Below are positions 25,047 to 36,708 of a stretch of 64,000 nt of DNA, in pieces (within the stretch, counting starts at the first letter, position 1; the number at the start of each line of letters is the position of its first letter). This DNA comes from Hephaestia caeni (GTDB lineage Bacteria > Pseudomonadota > Alphaproteobacteria > Sphingomonadales > Sphingomonadaceae). The notes beneath the pieces are model-generated. The model saw nothing but the letters and a program-made list of their open reading frames with translations. It had not been told where the DNA came from and did not search any database. The stretch spans positions 992,001 to 1,056,000 of the forward strand of contig NZ_QXDC01000003.1 of NCBI RefSeq assembly GCF_003550065.1, in the 5' to 3' direction. A program made the position numbers and the translations under genes.

Positions 25047-26380
25047 GCGAGCAGCCGCGCGAGCGTCGCGCGGTACCGTGCGGCGATGGCGTCGCGTGCG
25101 ACGTGGCGGCCGTCGGCCACGACCTGCCGTCCTCCGCGCCAGACGTGCCGGACGGTATCGCGGCCGGCGAAGATCCAGCCGTCAAGCAGCGCGTCGCCGC
25201 TGCGCCCCACAAGCGCGGGGTCGTCGGCGTCGAGCGCGACCAGATCGGCAGGCGCGCCGACGGCGATTCCCGCCTCGACCCCGAGCGCCTGCGCGCCACC
25301 GGCGAGCGCGCCGGCAAAGAGCCGCGCGCCGATCGAAGGATGCGCGTGGTCCGCCAATACGTTGCGTCGCCGGCGCGTCAGGCGCTGCGCATATTCGATC
25401 GTGCGCAATTCGTCCGCCGCATCGATGCGGATGTTCGAATCGGTGCCTGTTGCGACCGTGCCGCCCGCGGCAAAATAGCGCGCGGCGGGAAAGATGCCGT
25501 CGCCCAGGTTAGATTCGGTGACGGGGCACAGCCCGGCAACCGCGCCCGAGGCGGCGAGTGTGTCACATTCGGCATCGGTCAGATGTGTGGCGTGGACGAG
25601 ACACCAGCGCGCATCGACGGCCGCGTTGGCGAGCAGCCATTCGACCGGCCGTGCGCCGGTGGCGGCAAGGCACGCCTCGACCTCCTTCACCTGTTCTGCG
25701 GCATGGATGTGGATCGGGCCGCCATCGGCGAGCGGCAGGATCGCCGCGAGTTCGTCGGCGGTCGTCGCGCGCAGCGAATGCGGGGCGATTCCAAAAGTGG
25801 CGTCATGCGGCAGCAGTGTGCGCGATGCTTCGGCGAGGCGCGCGAAACCGTCGATGCCCGACACGAAGCGGCGCTGCCCCAGCGTCGGCGGCGCTCCCCC
25901 GAAATCGGCGTGTGCGTAGAAGACCGGCAGCAGCGTGAGACCTATTCCCGATTCGTCGGCGGCAGCGACGATGCTCGCGGCGGTCGCAGCGGGATCGGCG
26001 TAGCGGCGGCCGTCGATATCGTTGTGGAGATAGTGGAACTCGCCGACGCGCGTGTAGCCCGTCTCGAGCATCTCGACATAGGCGAGCGCGGTGATCGCGG
26101 CGATGTCGTCGGGGGTCAGTCGGTCGAGAAAGGCGTACATCACCTCGCGCCAGCTCCAGAAATCGTCGTCCGCGCGGCCGCGGCGTTCGGAAAGCCCCGC
26201 CATGCCGCGCTGGAAGCCGTGACTATGCACGTTGCAAAGGCCCGGCAGCCCGATCGCGTGGCGCGCGTCGCCGGGCGATGCGTCCCGCTCGACCGAGACG
26301 ATACGACCATCCGCCACACCGATCCGCACGCCTGTCGCCCAGCCGTCGGGAAGCAATGCCGTCTCGAACCACAAATCCAT
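25043..26380 (-). CDS. hutF: formimidoylglutamate deiminase
   Basis: 445 aa from ATG 26380 (MDLWFETA); the longer frame to 26470 crosses the operator and is rejected. Amidohydrolase fold: [19 protein letters not shown] (metal HxH) near residues 48-66, [42 protein letters not shown], and [23 protein letters not shown] with the metal aspartate. It converts N-formimidoylglutamate to N-formylglutamate and ammonia, defining the five-step Pseudomonas-type histidine pathway in which HutG then releases formate. It diverges from hutI. Confidence 0.94.
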   Translation of the reverse strand: MDLWFETALLPDGWATGVRIGVADGRIVSVERDASPGDARHAIGLPGLCNVHSHGFQRGMAGLSERRGRADDDFWSWREVMYAFLDRLTPDDIAAITALAYVEMLETGYTRVGEFHYLHNDIDGRRYADPAATAASIVAAADESGIGLTLLPVFYAHADFGGAPPTLGQRRFVSGIDGFARLAEASRTLLPHDATFGIAPHSLRATTADELAAILPLADGGPIHIHAAEQVKEVEACLAATGARPVEWLLANAAVDARWCLVHATHLTDAECDTLAASGAVAGLCPVTESNLGDGIFPAARYFAAGGTVATGTDSNIRIDAADELRTIEYAQRLTRRRRNVLADHAHPSIGARLFAGALAGGAQALGVEAGIAVGAPADLVALDADDPALVGRSGDALLDGWIFAGRDTVRHVWRGGRQVVADGRHVARDAIAARYRATLARLLA

Positions 26381-26400
26381 GCGCGGGCGTCCTCGTCGAT

Positions 26401-26414
26401 TATGTCTAGACATA
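26401..26414. promoter_or_regulatory. candidate HutC operator
   Basis: TATGTCTAGACATA is a perfect 14-bp palindrome in the 61-bp gap between the divergent hutF and hutI starts. Such a short gap with one dyad suggests that a single HutC site shuts both promoters. Confidence 0.6.
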
Positions 26415-26441
26415 TTAGCAGAGCGGCGCGAGGATAGCGAG

Positions 26442-27635
26442 ATGGTTCGGCCCGATCGACTCTGGCGCAACGCACGGCTCGCGACGATGACGGGCGACGG
26501 CCTCGGCGTGGTCGAAGGCGGCGCGGTGGCGGCGACGGACGGGCGGATCGTCTATGCCGGGCCGGCCGACGACGCGCCGACCGACGCGGCCGAGGTGAAG
26601 GATTGCGACGGGCGCTGGATCACGCCCGGATTGGTCGATTGCCACACGCACCTCGTCTACGCCGGCAACCGCGCGACCGAATTCGAGCAGCGGCTCGAAG
26701 GCGCGTCGTATGAGGAGATCGCGCGCGCCGGCGGCGGTATCGTCGCGACGATGCAGGCGGTGCGTGCTGCTGACGAAGCCGCGTTGATCGCCGAGAGCCT
26801 GCCCCGGCTTGATGCGCTGATCGCCGAAGGGGCGACGACGATCGAGATCAAATCGGGTTACGGCCTGTCGCTCGATGCCGAACTCAAGCTGCTGCGTGCC
26901 GCGAAGGCGCTGGGTGGGCGGCGGCCGGTGCGGATCGCGACGACCTTCCTCGGCGCGCATGCGGTGCCGCCCGGTATCGACGCCGATGCGTATATCGACG
27001 CGGTGTGCGGCACGATGATCCCGGCGATTGCCGATGCCGGGCTCGCCGATGCGGTCGATGCCTTTTGCGAACGCGTGGGGTTCACCCCCGCGCAGACCGA
27101 ACGCGTGTTCAAGGCCGCCGCCGCGCACGGCCTGCCGGTCAAGCTCCACGCCGAGCAATTGTCGAACAGCCACGGCGCCGCGCTTGCTGCGTGCTACGGT
27201 GCGTTGTCGGCGGATCATCTCGAACATCTCGACGCGGCCGGGATCGCCGCGATGGCGAAGACGGGGACAGCCGCGGTGCTGCTGCCGGGCGCCTTCTATT
27301 TCATGCGCGATACGCAGGTGCCGCCGATCCGGGGGCTGCGCGAGGCCGGTGTGGGAATCGCGCTCGCGACCGACTGCAATCCGGGCACCTCGCCGCTCAC
27401 CTCGCTGCTGCTGGCGATGAACATGGGCGCGACCTTGTTCCGCCTGACCGTCGCCGAGTGCCTGGCGGGCGTGACTCGCGAGGCGGCGAAGGCGCTCGGC
27501 CTCGGCGGTGAGATCGGTACGCTCGAAGCCGGAAAATCGTGCGATCTCGCGATCTGGGACATCGAGACGCCGGCCGAACTGGTCTACCGAATCGGGTTCA
27601 ACCCGCTTCATCAACGCATCTGGAGGGGGCAATGA
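26442..27635 (+). CDS. hutI: imidazolonepropionase
   Basis: 397 aa from ATG 26442. Amidohydrolase: [42 protein letters not shown], near residues 58-99, is the family hallmark with the metal HxH. Also visible are [35 protein letters not shown] (metal His), SADHLEHL and [11 protein letters not shown] (metal Asp). It opens the imidazolone ring to N-formimidoylglutamate, the third step of histidine breakdown. The stop shares ATGA with hutH. The frame is open upstream through the intergenic palindrome, but the hutI family start and operator position support 26442. Confidence 0.95.
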   Translation: MVRPDRLWRNARLATMTGDGLGVVEGGAVAATDGRIVYAGPADDAPTDAAEVKDCDGRWITPGLVDCHTHLVYAGNRATEFEQRLEGASYEEIARAGGGIVATMQAVRAADEAALIAESLPRLDALIAEGATTIEIKSGYGLSLDAELKLLRAAKALGGRRPVRIATTFLGAHAVPPGIDADAYIDAVCGTMIPAIADAGLADAVDAFCERVGFTPAQTERVFKAAAAHGLPVKLHAEQLSNSHGAALAACYGALSADHLEHLDAAGIAAMAKTGTAAVLLPGAFYFMRDTQVPPIRGLREAGVGIALATDCNPGTSPLTSLLLAMNMGATLFRLTVAECLAGVTREAAKALGLGGEIGTLEAGKSCDLAIWDIETPAELVYRIGFNPLHQRIWRGQ

Positions 27636-29152
27636 GCGTGACGATCCGGCCGGGCGCGATGGCGCTTGCCGACTGGCGGGCGATCTGGCGCGGCGCGGCG
27701 GTGGTGCTCGATCGCGCCGCCGATGACGCCATTGCGGCGAGCGCGGCGGCGGTCGCGCGCATCCTCGGCCGGCATGAACCGGTTTATGGGATCAACACCG
27801 GTTTCGGAAAGCTCGCGAGCGTCAGGATCGGCGACGACGAGCTGGAGATGCTCCAGCGCAATATCGTGCTGAGCCATGCCGCCGGTGTCGGCGATCCGAT
27901 GCCGATGCCTGTCGTGCGGTTGATGCTCGCGCTCAAGCTCGCGAGCCTCGCGCAGGGTGCCTCGGGCGTGCGGCCCGCGACGATCGCGATGCTAGAAGCG
28001 ATGCTCGCGCAAGACCTGCTGCCGGTGATCCCCGCGCAGGGCTCGGTCGGTGCGTCGGGCGATCTCGCGCCGCTCGCACACATGGCGGCGGCGATGATCG
28101 GGGTCGGCGAGGTGGCGTGGCGCGGCAAGACCCGCCCGGCGGCGGAGGCATTACGCGAGGCGGGGCTGGCGCCGCTGACGCTCGGCCCCAAGGAGGGGCT
28201 CGCGCTGCTCAACGGCACGCAATTCTCTTGTAGCTATGCGCTTGCCGGGCTGTTCGAGGCCGAGGCGTTGTTCCGCGCGGCACTGGTGACGGGCGCGCTC
28301 TCGACCGAGGCGGCCAAGGGCTCCGACACGCCGTTCGATCCGCGTATCCACGCGCTTCGCGGGCACCAAGGTCAGATCGAGACGGCCGGGGCGCTGCGCG
28401 GCCTGATGGCGGGCTCGGCGATCCGCGCGAGCCATGTGACGGGCGATGCGCGCGTTCAGGATCCCTATTGCCTGCGCTGCCAGCCGCAGGTGATGGGCGC
28501 GTGCCTCACGCTGCTGCGCCAGGCCGGCGCGACGCTGGAGACCGAGGCGAACGGCGTCACCGACAATCCGCTGATCTTCGCCGACACCGACGAAGCGCTG
28601 TCGGGCGGCAATTTCCACGCCGAGCCGGTCGCCTTCGCCGCCGATACGATCGCGCTCGCGCTGTGCGAGATCGGCTCAATCGCCGAACGGCGGATCGCGA
28701 TGCTGGTCGATCCGGCGCTGTCGGGCTTGCCCGCGTTCCTGACGCCGAAGCCGGGGCTCAATTCGGGCTTCATGATCCCGCAGGTGACGGCTGCCGCGCT
28801 GGTGTCGGAGAACAAGCAGCGCGCGCATCCCGCCTCGGTCGATTCGATCCCGACCTCGGCCAATCAGGAGGACCATGTGTCGATGGCGGCGCACGGGAGC
28901 CGGCGGTTGCTGGCGATGACGGACAATCTTGCGCATGTGATCGGGATCGAGCTGCTCGCAGCGGCCCAGGGGTGCGATTTCCACGCGCCGCTGACGTCGA
29001 GTGACGCGCTGGAAGCGGCGCGCACGCTGATCCGCGCAGAAGTGCCGATGATGCATGACGATCATCATTTCGCGCCCGACATCGCCAGGGCGACGGCACT
29101 GGTGCGCGACGGCAGCATCGCGGGCGTCGCCGCGCTGCCGGGGGTGGCATGA
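27632..29152 (+). CDS. hutH: histidine ammonia-lyase
   Basis: 506 aa. The electrophilic MIO cofactor forms from Ala141-Ser142-Gly143 in [14 protein letters not shown]. Other signatures are [11 protein letters not shown] near residues 52-62, [14 protein letters not shown] near 192, and [14 protein letters not shown] with [20 protein letters not shown] near 400-430. It deaminates histidine to urocanate without other cofactors. Translationally coupled to hutI and hutG by ATGA overlaps. A GGAGGGGG ribosome site lies just before the start. Length is normal for the family. Confidence 0.97.
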   Translation: MSVTIRPGAMALADWRAIWRGAAVVLDRAADDAIAASAAAVARILGRHEPVYGINTGFGKLASVRIGDDELEMLQRNIVLSHAAGVGDPMPMPVVRLMLALKLASLAQGASGVRPATIAMLEAMLAQDLLPVIPAQGSVGASGDLAPLAHMAAAMIGVGEVAWRGKTRPAAEALREAGLAPLTLGPKEGLALLNGTQFSCSYALAGLFEAEALFRAALVTGALSTEAAKGSDTPFDPRIHALRGHQGQIETAGALRGLMAGSAIRASHVTGDARVQDPYCLRCQPQVMGACLTLLRQAGATLETEANGVTDNPLIFADTDEALSGGNFHAEPVAFAADTIALALCEIGSIAERRIAMLVDPALSGLPAFLTPKPGLNSGFMIPQVTAAALVSENKQRAHPASVDSIPTSANQEDHVSMAAHGSRRLLAMTDNLAHVIGIELLAAAQGCDFHAPLTSSDALEAARTLIRAEVPMMHDDHHFAPDIARATALVRDGSIAGVAALPGVA

Positions 29153-29933
29153 CCGACTGGCTGACCGTCGAGCGCGGTGCCGCGCCGCTGATCGTCAGCG
29201 TGCCGCACGCCGGCACCGATATCCCCTCGCCGCACGATGCGGGGATGCGCTCGGTGGCGCTGGCCCGGCGCGATGTCGACTGGAACGTCGACCGGCTCTA
29301 TGCCTTCGCGCGCGCGTTGGACGCGACCGTCATCCGAACCGCGATTTCGCGCAGCGTGATCGACGTCAATCGCGATCCGAGCGGCGCGTCGCTCTATCCC
29401 GGGCAGGCGACGACGGGGCTGTGCCCGACGACGACCTTTATGGGCGAGTCGCTTTACGAGGACGGGCGCGAGCCCGATGAAGCGGCGATCGCGGCGCGGC
29501 GCGCGACCTATTTCGATCCCTACCACGCGGCCATCGCGGCGGAGATCGCGCGGTTGCGGCGCGACCATTCGCCCATCGTCCTCTACGACGCGCATTCGAT
29601 CGTCGGCGAGGTGCCGCGACTGTTCGAGGGTAGGCTGCCGCAATTCAACATCGGGACGAATGATGGCCAGAGCTGCGATCCCGCGCTTGCGATCGCCGTG
29701 GCGGCCGCTTGCCCCGAACCGAAAGTAATCAACGGCCGCTTCAAAGGCGGGTGGATCACGCGGCATTATGGACGTCCCGAGCGCGGCGTGCACGCCATCC
29801 AGATGGAGTTGGCGATCCGCGGCTATGCCGACGAGGCCGCGCCCGATCGCTGGGACGCGGCACGCGCCGCGCCGATGCAGGCGACGTTGCGCGGCGTGCT
29901 CAAGGCTTGCCTCGATTTCGCGAAAGGACGCGC

Positions 29934-29937
<4 letters not shown>
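29149..29937 (+). CDS. hutG: N-formylglutamate deformylase
   Basis: 262 aa, overlapping hutH by ATGA. N-formylglutamate amidohydrolase fold: [18 protein letters not shown] near residues 13-30, [67 protein letters not shown] (metal histidine), and [14 protein letters not shown]. It hydrolyses N-formylglutamate, the HutF product, to glutamate and formate. Together with HutF it replaces the formiminoglutamase route. Coupled downstream to hutU. Confidence 0.94.
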
Positions 29938-31580
<1,643 letters not shown>

Positions 31581-31583
<3 letters not shown>

Positions 31584-31603
31584 GGTCAGAACCTATCAAT
31601 TAG
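31581..31603. repeat. single end of the TAGGGTCAG element abutting the hutU stop codon
   Basis: TAGGGTCAGAACCTATCAATT and the following bases match the terminal repeat at 5238-5265 with a few transitions (TAGGGTCAGGACCCATTGATT...CGGTC). No convincing opposite end was found before 32043. As at 5237, the match starts with the TAG stop of the preceding gene, suggesting a (C/T)TAG insertion target. Confidence 0.6.
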
Positions 31604-31607
31604 CGCG

Positions 31608-31690
31608 GTCATGCCGGACTTGATCCGGCATCCCGCTTCTTCTTTGCTCGGCTCCAGGAAAGCGGGACCCCGGATCAAGTCCGGGGTGAC
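31608..31690. repeat. dispersed palindrome (GGACTTG-A/T-TCCGG family)
   Basis: Left arm 31608-31637 (GTCATGCCGGACTTGATCCGG...) is near-complementary to 31662-31690. It lies directly after hutU. Relatives are at 48157-48241 and 52122-52228. It could terminate the hut transcript. The rest of this 459-bp gap, to 32042, contains a GGTTACA direct repeat (31741-31747, 31750-31756) and otherwise nothing I can name apart from the likely gcd promoter. Confidence 0.8.
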
Positions 31691-32042
31691 GTTTAAACTG
31701 ATCGCGAGCAATCCAGCGATGGGTGCGCAGGGGCGCGGAAGGTTACAAAGGTTACACTAGGTCTCCCTTGTCTTGCCTTCCCCTGCGCGTCGTGCGCACC
31801 GGGCGCGGCGGGGCGGGCCGGCAACGCGCCGACGCGGGTGGGATCGACCGATTCACAGAGCAGCGGGCATTATGCCACGACGGCGGGGTTGTAGGACAGC
31901 GAAGAGAACAAACAGGGGGTGAGCTGTCGTACGCCCTGCGATGGCCATGTCGTCTCGCGATATTTCTCACAGGGGCGGCGGAGCGATCCGTGGGATGCAA
32001 CGTTTTCCTCTTTCGACACAATGGCACGAGGGGAAGTGCGTC

Positions 32043-34466
32043 ATGTGGGAACGGATCAAGGCGGCGCCGGCGATCACCGGCGCGGTGTTCGCGATCATCG
32101 GGATCATCCTGGCGGTGGGCGGCGCCCAGCTCGTCCAGCTCGGCTACACCTGGTATTATCTGCTGGCCGGCCTCGGGCTGATCGCGAGCGGCGTGCTGTT
32201 CGCGCTGGGGCGGCGCGAAGGCTATTGGCTCTATGCTTTCGTCTTCGTCGCGACGCTGATCTGGGCGCTCGTCGAGGTCGGTTTCGACGGCTGGAAGCTG
32301 ATGCCGCGCGTGCTCGCCCCCGCGGTGCTGCTGCTGTGGGTGTCGATGCCCTGGGTGACGCGGCGGCTGGCGCGCGGGCAGGATTTCGGCCGCTGGACGG
32401 TCGGGCGCTGGGCCGGCGGCGCGCTGGCATTGCTCTCGATCGTGCTCGTCTTCGCGAGCGGCTGGTGGATCACCTGGACGCGCTGGGACCGCGACGGGCA
32501 GGTGGCGCAGGCGCTGCCGACGCCCGCGGTCGGCATTCCGGTCGCGGCGGGGGACTGGCGCTATTACGGACGCGATCAGGCGGGGACGCGCTTCAGCCCG
32601 CTCGCGCAGATCACGCCGGACAATGTTGGCGCGCTCGAACGCGTCTGGGAATATCATTCGGGCGACCTGCCCCGGCCGGGCGAGAACAAGGGCGGCAAGG
32701 AGTTCAATTTCGAGGCGACCCCGATCAAGATCGGCGATTCGGTCTATTTCTGCACCCCGCACCGCGACGTGATCGCGCTCGACGCGGTGACGGGCAAGGA
32801 GCGGTGGCGCTTCGATCCCAATAACGACACGTCGGCGAATACGTATCTCTCGTGTCGCGGCGTCGCCTATTACACGCCGCCGGCGGGCGCGACGGGGGTG
32901 TGCGCCGAGGAGGTCATCTCGACCACCGCCGACGCGCGCCTGTTCGCGCTCGACGCGCGGACGGGCAAGCTGTGCCCCGGCTTCGGGCAGGGCGGCTACG
33001 TCTCGCTGCGCGAGAATATGGGGCCGACGCCGCCGGGGTTCCACTTCATCTCGTCGCAGCCGATGGTCGCGGGCGGCAAGATCATGCTGTCGGGCTGGGT
33101 CGCCGACAACATCGCCGAGGGCGAAACCTCGGGCGTGATCCGCGCTTTCGATGCGCGCACCGGGCAGCTCGTCTGGGCGTGGGACATGGGCCGCGTGCCG
33201 CAGACCGCGCCGCTCAAGCCGGGCGAGACCTATACGCGCGGCACCCCCAACGGCTGGGGCACCTTCACCGCTGACGAGGGGCTGGGGATGGTCTATGTGC
33301 CGCTCGGCAACCCGACGCCCGATTATTACGGGGCACAGCGGCGGCCGTTCGATGATACCTATTCGAGTTCGGTGGTCGCGCTCGACATCGCGACGGGGCA
33401 GGAACGCTGGCATTACCAGACCGTCCACCACGACGTGTGGGATTTCGACCTGCCGATCGGCCCCAGCCTCGTCAACCTGCCCGACGGCAACGGGCAGGTG
33501 ATCCCGGCGCTGATCCAGTCGACCAAGCGCGGCGAATTCTTCGTGCTCGACCGGCGAACCGGCCGGCCGATCGTCGAGACGGTGGAGAAGACGGTGCCGC
33601 AAGGCGGTGTGGCGGGCGAGACGCTGTCGCCGACCCAGCCCTATCCGGTCGGCATGGCGAGCCTGACGCCGAAGGACCTGACCGCGAAGGACGCCTGGGG
33701 CGCGACCCCGATCGACCAGATGGTCTGCCGGCTGCAATTCGCCAAATACCGCTATGAAGGCCAGTTCACGCCGCCGACGGCGGGGTACGGCAATATCGGC
33801 TATCCGGCGTTCGATGGCATCATCGACTGGCATGGCGCGACGATCGATCCGACGCGGCGGCTGCTGATCGCCAACGCCAGCTACATCCCCTTCACCTATC
33901 GGATGATGAAAACGCAGGAGGCGATCGACAAAGGGCATATCAAGCCCTGGGCCGGGTGGGAGAGCGGCAAGGCGCCGCCGCCGGCCGAGCCGTGGTGGAA
34001 CCCGCAATACGGCACCCCGTTCGCGGTGCGCATCCAGCCGTGGCTCAATTTCTTGGGCGTGCCGTGCAACGCGCCGCCCTGGGGTACGCTGACCGCGATC
34101 GATCTGGTGACGAAGAAGATCGTGTGGATGCGGCCGATGGGCACCACGCGCGACCTCGGGCCGTTCGGGCTCAACGTCAATCTGCCGCTGCCGACGGGCA
34201 TGTTCAACATCGGCGGCAATATCGCGACCGCGGGCGGGCTGATCTTCGTCGGCGCGTTCGGCGACGATTACCTGCGCGCGGTCGACGAGCGCACCGGCGC
34301 GGTGGTGTGGAAGGCGCGGCTGCCCGCCGGCGGGCAGGCGACGCCGATGACCTATCAAGGCGCCGACGGCCGGCAATATGTCGTGATCGCCGCCGGCGGA
34401 CACGGCGGGCTGGGCACGACCGCGGGCGACGCGGTGGTGGCCTATGCGCTGCCCAAGCGGGAGTGA
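32043..34466 (+). CDS. gcd: membrane-bound PQQ-dependent dehydrogenase, glucose/quinate/shikimate family
   Basis: 807 aa from ATG 32043 (GAGGGGAAG upstream). Five N-terminal membrane segments within about residues 10-145 form the ubiquinone-reducing anchor. A periplasmic eight-bladed PQQ propeller follows: GDWRYYGRDQAGTRFSPLAQI near 166-186, FNFEATPIKIGDSVYFCTPH, TYLSCRGVAYY, HHDVWDFDLPIGPSLV and GTPNGWGTF. It oxidises glucose (or a related polyol) at the periplasmic face and passes electrons to quinone, acidifying the medium. No pqq biosynthesis genes are in the window. Glucose rather than quinate is the usual assignment at this length but is not proven by sequence. Confidence 0.92.
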   Translation: MWERIKAAPAITGAVFAIIGIILAVGGAQLVQLGYTWYYLLAGLGLIASGVLFALGRREGYWLYAFVFVATLIWALVEVGFDGWKLMPRVLAPAVLLLWVSMPWVTRRLARGQDFGRWTVGRWAGGALALLSIVLVFASGWWITWTRWDRDGQVAQALPTPAVGIPVAAGDWRYYGRDQAGTRFSPLAQITPDNVGALERVWEYHSGDLPRPGENKGGKEFNFEATPIKIGDSVYFCTPHRDVIALDAVTGKERWRFDPNNDTSANTYLSCRGVAYYTPPAGATGVCAEEVISTTADARLFALDARTGKLCPGFGQGGYVSLRENMGPTPPGFHFISSQPMVAGGKIMLSGWVADNIAEGETSGVIRAFDARTGQLVWAWDMGRVPQTAPLKPGETYTRGTPNGWGTFTADEGLGMVYVPLGNPTPDYYGAQRRPFDDTYSSSVVALDIATGQERWHYQTVHHDVWDFDLPIGPSLVNLPDGNGQVIPALIQSTKRGEFFVLDRRTGRPIVETVEKTVPQGGVAGETLSPTQPYPVGMASLTPKDLTAKDAWGATPIDQMVCRLQFAKYRYEGQFTPPTAGYGNIGYPAFDGIIDWHGATIDPTRRLLIANASYIPFTYRMMKTQEAIDKGHIKPWAGWESGKAPPPAEPWWNPQYGTPFAVRIQPWLNFLGVPCNAPPWGTLTAIDLVTKKIVWMRPMGTTRDLGPFGLNVNLPLPTGMFNIGGNIATAGGLIFVGAFGDDYLRAVDERTGAVVWKARLPAGGQATPMTYQGADGRQYVVIAAGGHGGLGTTAGDAVVAYALPKRE

Positions 34467-34582
34467 GGCGGGTTCGGTAAGAAGAAGGGAGTTGTTCGCG
34501 CAGAGACGCGGAGGCGCAGAGACGTAGAGAGGATCGGCAATGCGCGGCGAGAACCCGCCGTCGAGGTCGAATTTTTCCTTAT

Positions 34583-34655
34583 GTTCCCGCGAAGGCGGGA
34601 ATCCAGAGTCGCCTGTGTGACGCTTTTGACTCTGGGTTCCCGCTTTCGCGGGAGC
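34583..34655. repeat. dispersed palindrome (GTTCCCGCGAAGGCGGGAATCC family)
   Basis: Arms 34583-34610 and 34628-34655 are complementary with three mismatches. Each arm also holds its own small hairpin. It lies between the convergent gcd and motB genes, in a 228-bp gap with no gene, where it probably acts as a terminator. Confidence 0.8.
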
Positions 34656-34694
34656 ACTGCTTCGCCGAGAACCGACAGCGCTCTGCGCTAGATT

Positions 34695-35609
34695 CTATTG
34701 CCCGAACACGCCGCGCCGGTAGAGGAGGGTGACGGCGACGCGGCGGTTGCGCGGATCGGCGGGGTTGTCGGCAATCATCGGTTCGCGCTCGGCGACGCCT
34801 TCGATCCGCTCGAAGCGCTTCTCGGCGATCCCGCCCGCCGCCAGCCGGCGGCGCACCGCCTCTGCGCGGCCCGACGACAGCATCCAGTTGTTCATGTTGG
34901 CCGGGTTGCCGTAGGCGAGGCTGTCGGTATGGCCGCGGATCATGATCGGGTTCTGGCTCGGCCGAATCGCGCCCGCGACGAGCGCGATCAGCTTGTCGGC
35001 CTCGGGCTCGAGCGCGGTCGTCCCCAGCGCGAACATCGAATAATCGGCATCGTCGATCAGATCGATCCGCATCCCGTCGCGCGTGCGCACGAAATGGATG
35101 TGCTTGGCGAGCCTGGCGAGCCTGGCGTTGCTCGCGATCTCGGCCATCACCTGGCGGCGCATCGCCTCGAAATTCTTGCGGTCCTCGGCGGCGAGCGCCT
35201 CGCGGGTGGGGTTCTTGAGCGAACCGGCCTCGCCGTTCCCCGAATCGGGGCCGCCGATCGCGCTGAACGGCACCGTCAGCGCGCGCGTGCCGGTCTGCGT
35301 CGCCTTGTGCTGGTAATTGTCGCGGTCGACGATCGATTCGCCGCCGAACAGCCCGTTCGAGCCGGCGCTGTTCTCGCGTAGCTCGACCAGCGTGGGGGCG
35401 AAATAATCGGCGATCGACTTGCGCTGCTTCTCGGTGGTGGCGCCGAGGATCCACAGCAAGAGGAAGAACGCCATCATCGCGGTCACGAAATCGGCATAGG
35501 CGACCTTCCACGCGCCGCCGTGATGCCCGGCGCCATGCCCTTCGACATAGACTTTGCGGACGATGATCCTGGGCGGCTGGTTCGAACCGTGGGGTGCGCG
35601 GGCGGCCAT
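34695..35609 (-). CDS. motB: flagellar motor stator protein MotB
   Basis: 304 aa. The single membrane helix follows a basic N-terminus and contains the ion-carrying aspartate in WKVAYADFVTAMMAFF (Asp40), a sequence of the proton-type MotB class. The plug and linker run to about residue 170. The C-terminal OmpA-like peptidoglycan-binding domain has RGHTDSLAYGNPANMNNWMLSSGRAEAVRRRL near 226-257 and NRRVAVTLLY near 291. It anchors the stator to the cell wall around the rotor. motA lies upstream on the same strand, but a 25-bp-arm palindrome (35634-35716) separates the two genes. Confidence 0.94.
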   Translation of the reverse strand: MAARAPHGSNQPPRIIVRKVYVEGHGAGHHGGAWKVAYADFVTAMMAFFLLLWILGATTEKQRKSIADYFAPTLVELRENSAGSNGLFGGESIVDRDNYQHKATQTGTRALTVPFSAIGGPDSGNGEAGSLKNPTREALAAEDRKNFEAMRRQVMAEIASNARLARLAKHIHFVRTRDGMRIDLIDDADYSMFALGTTALEPEADKLIALVAGAIRPSQNPIMIRGHTDSLAYGNPANMNNWMLSSGRAEAVRRRLAAGGIAEKRFERIEGVAEREPMIADNPADPRNRRVAVTLLYRRGVFGQ

Positions 35610-35633
35610 TTATTTGGCTCCCTGCGGTCGCAG

Positions 35634-35716
35634 GCCGCACCAGCCCGCTCCCCCACCCAACCACCCACGACCGTACACTGAATGGGCGGTCGGGTGGGGG
35701 AGCGGGCTGGTGCGGC
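35634..35716. repeat. palindromic repeat element in the motA-motB spacer
   Basis: GCCGCACCAGCCCGCTCCC... (35634-35658) is a perfect 25-bp inverse of 35692-35716. Same family as 2721-2802 and 20185-20308. It occupies most of the 129 bp between the motA stop and motB start, so a stable hairpin lies within the stator mRNA. Confidence 0.85.
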
Positions 35717-35738
35717 TATCCAACAAAAACAGCATTCC

Positions 35739-36602
35739 TCAGCGCCCGCGCAAGCCGTCGAACACCTCGGCGAAACCGGGCTGGTTCGAGTGCGCGATGC
35801 CCGAGCGCGCGGCTTCGATCACCAGTGGCTGCGGATGGCCGTGGAGCGACGCGATGATGATCTGCTTGACGGTGTGATAGATCGCCGAATCGGCGTCGAT
35901 CACTTGCTGGAGCCTCGTTGCGAGCGGGCCGACCAGCCCGTAGGCGAGCAGCACGCCGAGGAAGGTGCCGACGAGCGCCGAGCCGATCATCGCGCCGAGG
36001 ATCGCGGGCGGCTTGTCGATCGAGCCCATCGTCTTGACCACGCCGAGCACCGCGGCGACGATGCCCAGCGCGGGCAGCGCGTCGGCGAGGCTCTGGAGCG
36101 AGGTTTGCGGGCGCTGCACCTCCTGGTGGTGCGTCTTGATCGCGTTATCCATCACCTCCTCGACCGCATGGACATCGAGCGTGCCCGACGACACGACGAC
36201 GAGCCGGAGCGTGTCCGCGATCAGATCGACCAGCGTGTGATCGGCGAGCAGCCGGGGATATTCGGCGAAGATCGCGGAGGACTTGGGGTCTTCGACATGC
36301 GGCTCGAGCGCGATCGGCCCTTCCATCCGCAGCATCTTCATCAGCTTCGAGACGAGGAAGATCGTGTCGAGATAATCCTGCTTCTTGTATTTCGGCCCCT
36401 TGAACACCTTGGCGAGCCCGCCGGCGAGCGCCTTCAACTCCTTGCCCGAATTGCCGATGATGAGCGCGCCCGCCGCGGCGCCGCCGATGATGATCAGCTC
36501 GTGCGGGATCGCTTCCATGACCGGCCCGAGCGCGCCGCCGGTGAAGACGAAGCCGCCGAACACCATGACGAGCAGAACGACAAGACCGATTGCAGGAAAC
36601 AT
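35739..36602 (-). CDS. motA: flagellar motor stator protein MotA
   Basis: 287 aa from ATG 36602; the frame opens at 36629, but MFPAIGL is the family start. Four membrane segments: residues about 3-25 and 35-52, a large cytoplasmic loop with EGPIALEPHVEDP near 93, then LPALGIVAAVLGVVKTMG (with the conserved proline) and IGSALVGTFLGVLLAYGLVGPLA. This is the classical proton-type MotA, unlike the PomA-like protein at 45691. Five MotA subunits surround two MotB and drive the rotor via FliG. Downstream of the flg operon on the same strand, separated from flgL by 106 bp. Confidence 0.94.
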   Translation of the reverse strand: MFPAIGLVVLLVMVFGGFVFTGGALGPVMEAIPHELIIIGGAAAGALIIGNSGKELKALAGGLAKVFKGPKYKKQDYLDTIFLVSKLMKMLRMEGPIALEPHVEDPKSSAIFAEYPRLLADHTLVDLIADTLRLVVVSSGTLDVHAVEEVMDNAIKTHHQEVQRPQTSLQSLADALPALGIVAAVLGVVKTMGSIDKPPAILGAMIGSALVGTFLGVLLAYGLVGPLATRLQQVIDADSAIYHTVKQIIIASLHGHPQPLVIEAARSGIAHSNQPGFAEVFDGLRGR

Positions 36603-36708
36603 GGTACCGGTACTTCCCCCTTGGCGCACGCGCGGCTCATATCGGATAACGACCGCGACGCCCGAGGCTTGACCTCATTTCGTCGCTATTTGGTTACCGG
36701 CGCCGTAA

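Noticed and set aside
32020..32042. TGGCACGAGG just before gcd as a sigma-54 promoter
   Set aside because: No TTGC at the -12 position and too close to the ATG.
31752..34403. Open frame of 883 codons antisense to gcd
   Set aside because: Same codon-bias artefact; composition is Arg/His/Asp-rich low complexity, and the plus strand has an intact PQQ dehydrogenase.
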